64,000 bases of DNA from Pseudohalioglobus sediminis. GTDB lineage: Bacteria > Pseudomonadota > Gammaproteobacteria > Pseudomonadales > Halieaceae. The notes beneath the pieces are model-generated. The model was given only the letters and a program-made list of their open reading frames with translations. It ran no database searches and was not told the DNA's origin. Within the stretch, counting starts at the first letter, position 1, and each line of letters begins with the position of its first letter. Of this stretch, positions 44,222-52,640 are shown one piece after another. The DNA lies in the NCBI RefSeq assembly GCF_008370495.1, contig NZ_VTUX01000003.1, forward strand, positions 434,001 to 498,000, given 5' to 3'. Both the position numbers and the translations under genes were made by a program.

Positions 44222-44434
44222 ATGAACGATCTTCTTGACTACAGTGTGCCGCTACCAAAATGGATACGCGGCAAAAAGCTAACAGAGCTCACCGGTTTTC
44301 GCCTGGATGCACAGAAGCACAAGCGCATACAAGGCGTTTGGTTAGAGGGCGTTCACTGGGTGAAAGCGCCGGATGGCAACATCATGTACAACTGGCGCGC
44401 AATTGATGAATGGACGGAAAGTGGCTACCACTGA
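44222..44434 (+). CDS. Excisionase-like protein (Xis)
   Basis: The ATG at 44222 gives 70 residues: WIRGKKLTELTGFRLDAQKHK and GVHWVKAPDGNIMYNWRAIDEWTESG, the winged-helix pattern of small excisionases (DUF1233 type). It overlaps the integrase start region and is under the GTGCTAA operators, so excision would follow repressor loss. Confidence 0.85.
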   Translation: MNDLLDYSVPLPKWIRGKKLTELTGFRLDAQKHKRIQGVWLEGVHWVKAPDGNIMYNWRAIDEWTESGYH

Positions 44435-45782
44435 CAAATCGACCGGCACATCGTCAGCAAAGTCATCCAAGACAGAACTGCCTGATGGCGTACAAGTTCA
44501 CGGGGCCGCGATCCGTATCGATTTTCGGTATCGAGGGGTAAGGTGCCGCGAAACTTTGAAAGGCTTGCAGGTTACCAACGCCAACATCAAATTCGCTGAA
44601 AAAAAGCGTGCAGCGATTCTATTTGAAATTGGTCGCGGTACCTTTGACTATGCCAGCCACTTCCCCGACTCCAACCGCTGCAGCCAGTTCGGCAGCAATC
44701 CCCACCGTGACCGCACCGTTGACCAGGCCCTGGACCTCTGGCTGTCCGTCAAGAAAATCCGGACCGCACAATCAACCTATGTGAACTACAAATCCAAAGT
44801 TGAAAATCACATTCGTCCTCGCTGGGGCTCGCACAAGCTCGCTTCAATCACGAAGACAGAAATAGAGAAGTGGATTGCGCTGGATCTCATCGCGCTCTCT
44901 AATAAAACCATCAACGAAATCATGATTATTCTGCGCGGCATCTTCAAAGATGCAAAAGCTGATAACGTGCGCTACGACTCTCCCCTTGATGCGATCGATA
45001 ACCTGCCGCTGGGTGATCGGGAAGATCCCGACCCCTTCACCCTGACAGAAATCGAAACCATCTTATCCACCCCGACGAAACGCGTGCAGGAGATCCACAT
45101 GATGGGGTTTGCGTTCTGGTCGGGACTGAGAATCTCCGAGCTGATCGCGTTGGCCTGGGAAGATATCGACCTCGAGCGTGGGACGGTCAAAGTCTGTCGT
45201 GCCAGGGTGAACGGTACCTACAAGCAGACCAAAACCAAACGCTCCACCCGGGAGGTGGAACTGATCACACCTGCAATCGAATGGCTGAAACTACAACGCC
45301 CGCTCACGGAGGGATTGGCGCCGCGTCAGCTGAAGGTCATGTCGCGCGACAACAAGAAAAGTTCTTCCGAAAAAGTTCGACCCGTCTTTCTAAACAGTAA
45401 TACCAAGCGGCCACACGAATCCGACGGGACGGTGCGAAATAACTTTTGGCGCGCCCATCTAAAAAAAGCCAAGGTGCGCTATCGCGGGCCGAACAATGCG
45501 CGTCACACCTTCATCAGCCAATTGCTGACCGCCGGCATTCCAAAGGAGTGGATTATTCGCCAGGTCGGGCACACCAGCACCCGCATGATCGATGAGCACT
45601 ACGGCAAGTGGATATCCGAAGATGCCGCCGGCATGGCGGCATTCGTATCGGAAAAATTAGGGGTTTCTGAGAGTTTGGTCCCAAAATGGTCCCAAACCGA
45701 GGAGGGAAGAGATCTTATTCCAATGAAATCAACCCTTTATATGGCGGAGAGCGAGGGATTCGAACCCTCGATAGGGTATTAG
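44406..45782 (+). CDS. int: Tyrosine integrase of the ICE, C-terminus encoded by tRNA-Ser
   Basis: The protein is about 458 residues. The start is uncertain: ATG at 44373 or 44406, or GTG at 44421. Domains in order: Min27-like arm-binding (DUF3596, GVQVHGAAIRIDFRYRGVRC), SAM-like core-binding (RTAQSTYVNYKSKVENHIRP), and catalytic with SGLRISELIALAWEDID (Arg I), NARHTFISQLL (box II), VGHTSTRMIDEHYGKW (nucleophilic Tyr). The last 13 codons (45741-45779) and the stop lie at or in the antisense of tRNA-Ser, so the end is built from the attachment site. It would mediate integration into, and excision from, that tRNA. Confidence 0.93.
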   Translation: MNGRKVATTDKSTGTSSAKSSKTELPDGVQVHGAAIRIDFRYRGVRCRETLKGLQVTNANIKFAEKKRAAILFEIGRGTFDYASHFPDSNRCSQFGSNPHRDRTVDQALDLWLSVKKIRTAQSTYVNYKSKVENHIRPRWGSHKLASITKTEIEKWIALDLIALSNKTINEIMIILRGIFKDAKADNVRYDSPLDAIDNLPLGDREDPDPFTLTEIETILSTPTKRVQEIHMMGFAFWSGLRISELIALAWEDIDLERGTVKVCRARVNGTYKQTKTKRSTREVELITPAIEWLKLQRPLTEGLAPRQLKVMSRDNKKSSSEKVRPVFLNSNTKRPHESDGTVRNNFWRAHLKKAKVRYRGPNNARHTFISQLLTAGIPKEWIIRQVGHTSTRMIDEHYGKWISEDAAGMAAFVSEKLGVSESLVPKWSQTEEGRDLIPMKSTLYMAESEGFEPSIGY

Positions 45783-45832
45783 CCTATACACCCTTAGCAG
45801 GGGTGCGCCTTCAGCCACTCGGCCAGCTCTCC
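45742..45832 (-). tRNA. tRNA-Ser(GCU), ICE attachment site
   Basis: The 91-nt gene includes an encoded CCA. Acceptor stem is GGAGAGC/GCTCTCC, the D arm contains GGCCGAGTGGCTGAAGGC, the anticodon stem-loop CCCCTGCTAAGGG has anticodon GCT, a long variable arm follows, and the T arm is GAGGGTTCGAATCCCTC. Long variable arm and G discriminator are as expected for tRNA-Ser. The ICE adjoins its 3' half. The neighbouring csrA-lysC-alaS order is the usual gammaproteobacterial one. Confidence 0.95.
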
Positions 45833-45871
45833 AAATTGTGTTCCCTTTCGGGGTTCCCGCTGAGCCTGCGG
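45811..45871. repeat. Direct repeat copy 1: tRNA-Ser 5' end plus its upstream region
   Basis: These 61 bp cover the first 22 nt of tRNA-Ser and 39 bp upstream of it. They match 45963-46023 at 58 of 61 positions, 152 bp apart. A CTGAGCC-TGC-GGCTCAG hairpin (45860-45876) lies at its end. Confidence 0.8.
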
Positions 45872-45962
45872 CTCAGTAGGGGTGCGCGTTACTCGTCGCT
45901 TTGCTCCTCGCCCTTCGGGTCGCCCTGCGGGCGCTCCCTGCGCGACCTGCTGCCGCTCCGGG

Positions 45963-46023
45963 TCAGCCACTCGGCCAGCTCTCCAATTTGTGTTCCCTTT
46001 CGGGGTTCCTGCTGAACCTGCGG
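45963..46023. repeat. Direct repeat copy 2: tRNA-Ser 5' fragment
   Basis: The copy contains only the 5' 22 nt of the tRNA and the leader; no anticodon arm, T arm or 3' end follows, so it is a remnant and not a second tRNA. The 91 bp between the copies are GC-rich and show no gene. Confidence 0.75.
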
Positions 46024-46108
46024 GCTCGTCAAAAACCGCACCAGCGCAGGCGCGGCATAATACCACAATCAGAACGAAATCAAAGTCATAGAGGGAACTG
46101 AGAAGGGA

Positions 46109-46303
46109 TTATTCAGGCTTGTCGGCAGGGTCCGGCTCTTCGCCGTCCTGAATGCGTTCGTAGATTTCTTCGCGGTGCACGGCAATATCGCGGGGCGCAT
46201 TAACCCCTATGCGCACCTGGTTGCCCTTGACGCCCAGCACGGTCACGGTGATCTCATCACCGACCATAAGTGATTCGCCTACTCTGCGAGTCAGTATCAG
46301 CAT
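46109..46303 (-). CDS. csrA: Carbon storage regulator CsrA
   Basis: The ATG at 46303 gives 64 residues beginning [20 protein letters not shown]; four codons upstream in frame are not part of the known protein. The RNA-binding beta strands (LTRR at the N-terminus, [17 protein letters not shown]) are intact. CsrA binds GGA motifs in mRNA leaders and controls carbon flow, motility and biofilm. It lies after lysC in the usual order, with 175 bp between that probably hold its own promoter. Confidence 0.97.
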   Translation of the reverse strand: MLILTRRVGESLMVGDEITVTVLGVKGNQVRIGVNAPRDIAVHREEIYERIQDGEEPDPADKPE

Positions 46304-46478
46304 TCTGTTCTCCAAAAACAGCTATTACCGCCAGGCTTGCGCGGGCTAATGATAGTTTGTGACGCGCGCGACTACGGGTCACAAGTTACTTCCGATACAG
46401 TCAGTTTAGTTAACTGATCGTCAAGGGCCAGATTAGGAAGTGTACTTTCCCATTTCCGACGCCGTGTTCACTCGCTGG

Positions 46479-47720
46479 TTAGGCAGCGTTTTCGTCTCGC
46501 GGTTCCCCGTCGAGCCCGAAAGATGAGTGCAGGGCGCGCACGGCGAGTTCCAGGAACTTTTCCTCGATGATAACCGATATCTTTATTTCTGACGTGGTGA
46601 TCATCTGGATATTGATGCCAACTTCTGCCAATGCGGCAAACATCTGGCTGGCCACCCCGGCATGAGAACGCATACCCACGCCCACGACGGAGACCTTGGC
46701 GATCTTGCTGTCGACACGCACTTCACGGGCATTGATTTCAGTGGCCACACGCTTGAGCACGTCCTCGGCACTGGGCAGGTCGTTACGCCCCACGGTGAAG
46801 GTAAAGTCGGTAGTACCGTCTTCAGCCACGTTCTGCACGATCACATCTACTTCAATATTGGCTTCGCCGATCGGGCCGAGGATATGGTGCGCAATACCGG
46901 GCATATCCGGTACACCAAGGATGGTTAGCTTGGCCTCGTCGCGATTGAAAGCGATGCCGGCAATAGTGGGCGTTTCCATTTCCGTGTCTTCCTCAAGTGT
47001 TATCAGCGTTCCGGGGCCTTCCTCGAAACTGTGCAGCACGCGCAGTGGTACGTTGTATTTTCCGGCAAACTCAACCGCCCGGATCTGCAGCACCTTGGAA
47101 CCCATGCTGGCCATTTCCAGCATCTCTTCGAAGGTAATCTTGTCCAGGCGTCGGGCACCATCCACGATGCGTGGATCGGTAGTGTAGACGCCATCCACAT
47201 CGGTATAGATCTGGCACTCATCAGCCTTCAGTGCCGCCGCCAGTGCCACCGCGGTAGTATCGGAACCGCCGCGACCCAGGGTGGTGATATTGCCATGCTC
47301 GTCCACACCCTGGAAACCGGCAACCACGATAACAAAGCCGGCATCGAGATCGGCGTGCAGGCGCTGGTCGTCAATCTCCCTGATCCGGGCCTTGGTATGG
47401 GCGTCGTCAGTGAGGATACGCACCTGGCTGCCATTGTAGCTCTTGGCTTTAACGCCACGCTTGTCCAGGGCCATCGACAACAGGGCTGTGGTGACCTGCT
47501 CCCCGGTAGAGACCAGGACATCCATCTCCCTCGGTACCGGACGCTCCTGTATTTCATTGGCCAGGCCGATGAGGCGGTTGGTCTCACCAGACATCGCCGA
47601 GACCACCACCACGACATCGTGGCCCTGCTCGCGGAAGCCGGCAACTTTCTCCGCCACCTGCTCGATGCGCTCGATAGAGCCCACGGACGTGCCACCGAAT
47701 TTTTGTACGATTAAACTCAT
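46479..47720 (-). CDS. lysC: Aspartate kinase
   Basis: The ATG at 47720 gives 413 residues beginning MSLIVQKFGGTSVGS; the upstream ATG at 47738 is less likely. The kinase domain has KFGGTSVGS and GRGGSDTTAVALAAAL. Two C-terminal ACT domains (LTILGVPDMPGIAHHIL; VSVVGVGMRSHAGVASQMF) give feedback inhibition by lysine and threonine. It phosphorylates aspartate at the head of the Lys/Thr/Met pathway. Confidence 0.97.
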   Translation of the reverse strand: MSLIVQKFGGTSVGSIERIEQVAEKVAGFREQGHDVVVVVSAMSGETNRLIGLANEIQERPVPREMDVLVSTGEQVTTALLSMALDKRGVKAKSYNGSQVRILTDDAHTKARIREIDDQRLHADLDAGFVIVVAGFQGVDEHGNITTLGRGGSDTTAVALAAALKADECQIYTDVDGVYTTDPRIVDGARRLDKITFEEMLEMASMGSKVLQIRAVEFAGKYNVPLRVLHSFEEGPGTLITLEEDTEMETPTIAGIAFNRDEAKLTILGVPDMPGIAHHILGPIGEANIEVDVIVQNVAEDGTTDFTFTVGRNDLPSAEDVLKRVATEINAREVRVDSKIAKVSVVGVGMRSHAGVASQMFAALAEVGINIQMITTSEIKISVIIEEKFLELAVRALHSSFGLDGEPRDENAA

Positions 47721-47734
47721 GTCATCTCGCTGAT

Positions 47735-47753
47735 GCACGCCCCGCGGGCGTGC
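47735..47753. repeat. Hairpin GCACGCCC-CGC-GGGCGTGC before lysC
   Basis: A perfect 8-3-8 stem-loop 15 bp upstream of the lysC start. Placement suggests a leader hairpin affecting lysC translation or read-through from alaS. No T-run. Confidence 0.4.
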
Positions 47754-47810
47754 GCCTGTTAAATACCGCTGAAAAAAGCGGCGGTATTACACACCACTTC
47801 ATACCTGAAT

Positions 47811-47850
47811 TAAAGCCCCCCGCCTTCCGCACGCTCAGCTGCGGCGGGCG
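47811..47850 (-). terminator. Probable rho-independent terminator of alaS
   Basis: On the minus strand, a GC stem (GCCCGCCGCA with a bulged partner TGCGG-AAG-GCGGG) is followed by CTTTAATT shortly after the alaS stop. The stem is imperfect and the T-run short. Confidence 0.45.
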
Positions 47851-47862
47851 CAGGTCCTCAAT

Positions 47863-50463
47863 TCAACTGACTTGTGTCGACACCCAGTCGGGTACCGCCT
47901 TCAGCACTGCCGGCAGTGCCGCTGCATCGGTGCCGCCGCCCTGGGCCATATCCGCACGCCCACCGCCCTTGCCGCCGAGGCGGCCGGCAAATTCACGCAT
48001 CAGGTCGCCGGCCTTAACGCGATCGGTAAGGTCCGCGGTGACGCCGGCTGCGAGCGCAACCTTGCCATCGTTCACTGCCGACAGCAGCACCACGCCGGAG
48101 CCGAGCTTGTTCTTGACCTGGTCCAGGGTGTCGCGCAGCGATTTGGCATCAGCGCCATCCACGTTGGCGGCCAGCACCTTGAAGCCGGCAACGTCCACCG
48201 CCTCGGCAGTGAGATCGGAACCGGCGCCGGAGGCGAGCTTCTGCTTGAGCCGGGCGATTTCTTTTTCCAGGTCACGGTTCTCAGCGCGCAGGCCGGCAAC
48301 TTTTTCGGCCACGTTGTCCGCCGTACCCTTTACCACCGCGCACACGGCGGTCACCTGCGCCTGCAACGCATCGATGTGGGCCAGCGCGTTGGCACCGGTC
48401 ACCGCTTCAATACGGCGCACGCCGGCCGCCACGCCCGATTCTGCAGTAATGCGCAGCAGGCCGATATCACCGGTCCGGGACACATGGGTGCCGCCGCAGA
48501 GTTCCACGGAAAAATCGTTCTCGCCCATGGAGAGCACGCGCACCTCGTCGCCATACTTCTCACCGAAAAGCGCCATGGCCCCAGCATCAATGGCCTGCTC
48601 CATGGACATCAGCCGGGTGTTGACCGGCGTGTTGGCGCGCACCTGTTCGTTGACCAGGTTTTCGATTTCCTTCAATTGCGCCTCGGTCACCGCCTCGAAG
48701 TGCGAGAAGTCAAAGCGCAGGCGCTGCGAATCGACAAGCGAACCTTTCTGTTGCACGTGCTCGCCAAGCACCTTGCGCAGGGCGGCATGCAGCAGGTGTG
48801 TGGCGGAGTGGTTGAGACGGGTACGCTGGCGCAGGGTCTGGTCCACACGCGTGTCGAGCACGTCGCCCTTGTGCACACTGCCTTCCAGCACTTTCACGTG
48901 ATGCAGGTGCTGGTCGGAAGCCTTGGTGGTGTTGGTCACTTCCAGTTTTACGCCGCGGGCCGTCATGAAGCCGGTGTCGCCCACCTGGCCGCCCGACTCC
49001 CCGTAGAAAGGCGTATTGGAAAGCACCACCACGCCCTCCTCGTCCGTTTCCAGGCTGTCGACCGGGGCGCCTTCCCTGAGCAATGCGGTCACAGTACCCT
49101 CGCCGTGAAGATCCTCATAGCCGGTGAATTCGGTGTGGCCGTCCAGTTTCAGGATGTCGTTGTAATCCACCTTGAAGCTGCCGCCCTCCTGCGAGCGCGA
49201 GCGCTGCTCGGCCATCGCCGCCTCGTAGCCGGCCATATCCAGACCCAGGCCACGTTCCCGGGCAATGTCACCGGTGAGGTCTACGGGAAAACCGTAGGTG
49301 TCGTAGAGCTTGAATACCACGTCGCCGGGAATTTCATCGCCCTGCAGGCCCTGCAAGGCCTCCTCCAGAATCTGCATGCCGTTATCGAGGGTGCGGGCGA
49401 ACTGCTCTTCCTCGGTAAGCAGCGCTTTTTCAATCTGCGCCTGCAGTTTCAGCAGTTCCGGGTAGGCCCCGCCCATCTCCCCGGCCAGGGTCGACACCAG
49501 CTTGTAAAAGAAGGGCTCGCTGGCGCCCAGCTTGTTGCCGTGGCGCACGGCGCGACGAATGATACGGCGCAGTACATATCCCCTGCCCTCGTTGCCCGGC
49601 AATACGCCGTCGGCGACGAGGAAAGAGCAGGAGCGGATATGGTCCGCTATCACCCGCAGCGATTTGTGCTCCAGGTCGTCAACACCAATGATGTCGGCCG
49701 CGGCCTGGATCAGTGCCTGGAACAGGTCGATCTCGTAATTGCTGTGCACGTGCTGCATCACCGCGGCGATGCGTTCCAGGCCCATGCCGGTGTCAACCGA
49801 AGGCGCAGGCAGTGGGTGCATCTCCCCGGAGGCATCGCGATTGAACTGCATGAACACCAGGTTCCAGATCTCGATATAGCGGTCGAGATCGTCATCGGCG
49901 CTGCCGGGGGGGCCGCCGGGCACATCCGGGCCGTGGTCGTAGAAAATCTCCGAGCAGGGGCCACAGGGGCCGGTATCGCCCATCTGCCAGAAGTTGTCTT
50001 CATCCAGGCGGGAAATGCGTTCCCGCGGGAAGCCGATCTCTTTGACCCAGATCTCCTCGGCCTCGTCGTCGGAGACATGGCAGGTCACCCACAGGCGTTC
50101 CGGCGGCAGGCCCAGCGTGCCGGTGAGGAAATCCCAGGCAAACTGGATCGCCTCGCGCTTGAAATAGTCGCCAAAACTGAAGTTGCCGAGCATTTCAAAG
50201 AAGGTGTGGTGCCGGGCCGTGTAGCCCACGTTTTCCAGGTCATTGTGTTTACCGCCGGCGCGCACACAGCGCTGGCTGGAAGCGGCGCGAACGTAGGGGC
50301 GAGGGTCGGCTCCCAGGAACGTGTCCTTGAACTGGTTCATGCCCGCGTTGGTAAACAGCAGCGTGGGATCATTGGCCGGCACCAGGGAACTGGAGGGAAC
50401 CCGGGTGTGTCCCTGCTGCTCAAAAAAGTCCAGGAAAGCCTCGCGTATTTCTACGGTCTTCAT
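47863..50463 (-). CDS. alaS: Alanyl-tRNA synthetase
   Basis: This 866-residue class II synthetase is complete: catalytic core at the N-terminus ([36 protein letters not shown]), tRNA-recognition domain, editing domain with [11 protein letters not shown] and [13 protein letters not shown] (the metal-binding His and Cys residues), and the Gly-rich C-terminal domain ([15 protein letters not shown]). It charges tRNA-Ala and clears Ser/Gly mischarging. Confidence 0.98.
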   Translation of the reverse strand: MKTVEIREAFLDFFEQQGHTRVPSSSLVPANDPTLLFTNAGMNQFKDTFLGADPRPYVRAASSQRCVRAGGKHNDLENVGYTARHHTFFEMLGNFSFGDYFKREAIQFAWDFLTGTLGLPPERLWVTCHVSDDEAEEIWVKEIGFPRERISRLDEDNFWQMGDTGPCGPCSEIFYDHGPDVPGGPPGSADDDLDRYIEIWNLVFMQFNRDASGEMHPLPAPSVDTGMGLERIAAVMQHVHSNYEIDLFQALIQAAADIIGVDDLEHKSLRVIADHIRSCSFLVADGVLPGNEGRGYVLRRIIRRAVRHGNKLGASEPFFYKLVSTLAGEMGGAYPELLKLQAQIEKALLTEEEQFARTLDNGMQILEEALQGLQGDEIPGDVVFKLYDTYGFPVDLTGDIARERGLGLDMAGYEAAMAEQRSRSQEGGSFKVDYNDILKLDGHTEFTGYEDLHGEGTVTALLREGAPVDSLETDEEGVVVLSNTPFYGESGGQVGDTGFMTARGVKLEVTNTTKASDQHLHHVKVLEGSVHKGDVLDTRVDQTLRQRTRLNHSATHLLHAALRKVLGEHVQQKGSLVDSQRLRFDFSHFEAVTEAQLKEIENLVNEQVRANTPVNTRLMSMEQAIDAGAMALFGEKYGDEVRVLSMGENDFSVELCGGTHVSRTGDIGLLRITAESGVAAGVRRIEAVTGANALAHIDALQAQVTAVCAVVKGTADNVAEKVAGLRAENRDLEKEIARLKQKLASGAGSDLTAEAVDVAGFKVLAANVDGADAKSLRDTLDQVKNKLGSGVVLLSAVNDGKVALAAGVTADLTDRVKAGDLMREFAGRLGGKGGGRADMAQGGGTDAAALPAVLKAVPDWVSTQVS

Positions 50464-50495
50464 AGTTTGTCTCGTTGTTGTGCGGGCGGGACGCT

Positions 50496-50843
50496 TCAGC
50501 CCGCCATGTGTCCTTCCGGGAACGCTGCGCCGGCCAGGATATGCAGGTGCAGGTGGAAGACGGTTTGCCCGGCACCTTCACCGTTATTGATAATGAGGCG
50601 AAACGCGTCCTGTACACCCAGTTGTTCAGCCACTTTACCGGCGGCCAGCAGCAAATGGCCCAGCAAGGCCTGGTCTGCATCGACTGCATCTACCAGACGG
50701 GGAATGCCGCGCTTGGGAATCACCAGCACGTGCACCGGCGCCTGCGGTGCGATGTCATTGATAGCGATACAGTGCTCGTCTTCGTAGAGCAGGTCTGCGG
50801 GAATCTCACCGGCAATGATCTTGCCGAAAATCGTGTCTGACAT
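50496..50843 (-). CDS. HIT-family purine nucleoside phosphoramidase (HinT-like)
   Basis: The ATG at 50843 gives 115 residues beginning [21 protein letters not shown]; the seven codons upstream are not conserved in character. The histidine triad HLHLHIL is at about residues 98-104. The protein hydrolyses AMP-lysine or phosphoramidates. The gene starts five bases after the Trm112-like stop and ends 33 bp before alaS. Confidence 0.93.
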   Translation of the reverse strand: MSDTIFGKIIAGEIPADLLYEDEHCIAINDIAPQAPVHVLVIPKRGIPRLVDAVDADQALLGHLLLAAGKVAEQLGVQDAFRLIINNGEGAGQTVFHLHLHILAGAAFPEGHMAG

Positions 50844-50847
50844 CGCC

Positions 50848-51033
50848 CTACCCCAGCTTCTCATCTGCAGTGAGCTGTCGCGCCTCGGATTCCAGCATCA
50901 CCGGTATGCCGTCGCGCACCGGATAGGCCAGGCCGGAGGCCTTGCATACCAGTTCCTGTTTTTCCTCATCGTATTCCAGCGGCGCCTTGCTTACCGGGCA
51001 CACCAGGATACTGAGCAACTTCTTGTCGATCAT
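50848..51033 (-). CDS. Trm112-family / YcaR-like small protein
   Basis: The ATG at 51033 gives 61 residues: [25 protein letters not shown] and [18 protein letters not shown], the classic UPF0434 pattern. The first CxxC of zinc-binding relatives is reduced to one Cys (CPVS). It may act as a methyltransferase or LPS-enzyme partner; its role in bacteria is poorly defined. Confidence 0.92.
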   Translation of the reverse strand: MIDKKLLSILVCPVSKAPLEYDEEKQELVCKASGLAYPVRDGIPVMLESEARQLTADEKLG

Positions 51034-51154
51034 AAGCAATCGGACCCTGTTCAAAGGGCGAGCATTATACGGCTTTTTGTGCGCACCGCATATCGGGTGC
51101 GCGGCGATTGCGGCGGGGTTTGACGGCGTTGCTGCGGTGCGGTTGGACGGCGTT

Positions 51155-51997
51155 TCAGGGCTGGTCCGGGGCGTCCGCTTCGACAACCATTTCCGGCACC
51201 AGCAGCTGCGGGTCAACGCGCTCGTTGCGCCAGCTCATGCGCCAGTCCAGGTGCGGCCCGGTGGCCCTGCCGGTGGCCCCGACCTCGCCGATCAGCTCAC
51301 CCGTGCGCACCTCCTGCCCCACATTCACGTGCAGCTTGCTCATGTGCAGGAAGGAGGAAGACAGGCCGAAACCGTGATCCAGTATGACGGTCCCGCCAGA
51401 GTAGAACAGGTCCGGCTGCGCCAGCGTCACCACGCCGGAACTGGGCGCGTACACCGGCGTACCCGTTGGCACCGCCACGTCAACACCATAGTGGGGGTTG
51501 CCCGGCTTGCCGTTGTAATAGCGCTGGCTGCCATACACCCCGGAAATCCGGCCGGTAGCCGGCCAGGCGAAGCCCGCCAGGGCATCCTGCAACAGGTCCG
51601 GACGCTGCAAGCGCTGCCCCTTGGCGGCGCGCACCAGTGCGCGCTCCCGGGCGATGCGATCGAGGTGCTCCGGTGACGGGGTAACCGTCTTTTGCGGTAC
51701 GCCTTCTACCCGGGAAATGCGGTACTCGCGCTTGCGGATGGGCAGGGACTGGCGACAGGGCTGCTCACCTTCTATCACCAGTTCCGCGCTGGCCGCCGCG
51801 TCCCGGCCGAAAGCGGCGAAGAAAGTGCCATCAGCGAGTACATCCAGCGTGTTGCCGTCCAGGCTGACCGCGCTATCGGGAGTTGTTTTTCCCCAGACCA
51901 GCCCGCCCTGCACCAGGTTGCCCTGCAACGGCGGGCAATTGGCGCTGGCCGCCATCGAACCGGCCAGCACTGTGAACGCAACTATCAGGTATTTCAT
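51155..51997 (-). CDS. M23-family metallopeptidase (LytM type), exported
   Basis: The ATG at 51997 gives 280 residues with a signal peptide ([16 protein letters not shown]). The beta domain is followed by the M23 domain with motif HYGVDVAV (HxxxD zinc site), [15 protein letters not shown], and [11 protein letters not shown] where the usual HxH is HxD. It cuts or binds peptidoglycan peptides in the periplasm. The His-to-Asp change could alter zinc binding, though this variant is common enough in proteobacteria that activity is not excluded. Confidence 0.9.
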   Translation of the reverse strand: MKYLIVAFTVLAGSMAASANCPPLQGNLVQGGLVWGKTTPDSAVSLDGNTLDVLADGTFFAAFGRDAAASAELVIEGEQPCRQSLPIRKREYRISRVEGVPQKTVTPSPEHLDRIARERALVRAAKGQRLQRPDLLQDALAGFAWPATGRISGVYGSQRYYNGKPGNPHYGVDVAVPTGTPVYAPSSGVVTLAQPDLFYSGGTVILDHGFGLSSSFLHMSKLHVNVGQEVRTGELIGEVGATGRATGPHLDWRMSWRNERVDPQLLVPEMVVEADAPDQP

Positions 51998-52142
51998 CAA
52001 TGTCTCCGCAAAGCTTGCCGTGATCACACCACGGTCACAGCGCAACATTATCACGCGCCGTGGGGTCACCGACAACGCCTGCGGCAGGGACCAATCCATC
52101 TCACTTTGGCAAAGGCAGCGCCATAGCCATAGAATGCGCCTT

Positions 52143-52640
52143 ATGGGACGTTACAGACCACCGCGCCGGCGCGGCTCCGCCTACATCACCCCCGAAGGTG
52201 AGGCCGCATTGCGCACAGAGCTACACCAGCTCTGGAAAGTCGAGCGCCCGCAGGTTACCCACGCGGTGCACGAAGCGGCCAAGAACGGCGACCGCTCGGA
52301 AAACGGCGACTATATATACGGCAAGAGACGCCTGCGCGAGATCGACTCGCGGGTACGTTTTCTCAATAAACGGCTGGACGAACTGGAAGTCGTCGCGCGC
52401 CCGCCTGACGACACCAGCAGGATCCGCTTTGGCGCCTGGGTCACCCTCGAGGATACTGGTGGCGAGGAGAAGCGCTGGCGCATTGTCGGCCCCGATGAGT
52501 TTGATTTGCGCGCGGGCAGACTGAGCATGGACTCCCCCATGGCCCGGGCAATGCTGGGCAAAGGGGTGGATGATGAGGTGGTAGTGCACAGTCCCGCGGG
52601 AGAGCAGGTGTTTTACATTGTCGACATCAGCTACGACTGA
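52143..52640 (+). CDS. greB: Transcription elongation factor GreB
   Basis: The ATG at 52143 gives 165 residues. The N-terminal coiled coil carries GDRSENGDYIYGKRRLREID with the acidic tip, and the C-terminal FKBP-like domain carries RWRIVGPDEFDLRAGRLSMDSP. GreB stimulates RNA cleavage by backtracked polymerase. It overlaps the MFS gene start by 23 bases. Confidence 0.96.
   Translation: MGRYRPPRRRGSAYITPEGEAALRTELHQLWKVERPQVTHAVHEAAKNGDRSENGDYIYGKRRLREIDSRVRFLNKRLDELEVVARPPDDTSRIRFGAWVTLEDTGGEEKRWRIVGPDEFDLRAGRLSMDSPMARAMLGKGVDDEVVVHSPAGEQVFYIVDISYD

Larger units (their letters stand above)
11075..45782. mobile_element. Integrative and conjugative element, PFGI-1 / GI-type T4SS family (right end at tRNA-Ser; left end not located)
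   Basis: The stretch holds an almost complete GI-type mating-pair formation set (TraC, TraD, TraG, and TIGR03744-03765-type proteins), a PilL-like protein, ParB and PFL_4669 maintenance genes, an S24 repressor, excisionase and a tyrosine integrase abutting tRNA-Ser(GCU). Coordinates given are the part I can support. The right boundary lies in the 3' half of the tRNA (45742-45782). No second copy of the tRNA 3' end and no relaxase, topoisomerase or SSB gene were found to the left. The true element therefore probably continues past position 1. Confidence 0.85.

Noticed and set aside
45963-45984. Second tRNA-Ser gene
   Set aside because: Only the 5' 22 nt match; anticodon arm, T arm and 3' acceptor strand are missing.
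47762-47788. AATACCGC-N11-GCGGTATT inverted repeat as a terminator of alaS
   Set aside because: On the minus strand the T-run is in the loop and not after the stem; the 47811-47850 structure fits better.
47872-50787. 971-residue open frame on the plus strand opposite alaS
   Set aside because: It is antisense to a complete alaS; the His/Arg-rich, low-complexity composition is what the complement of GC-rich alaS codons gives, and no ribosome site or domain is seen.
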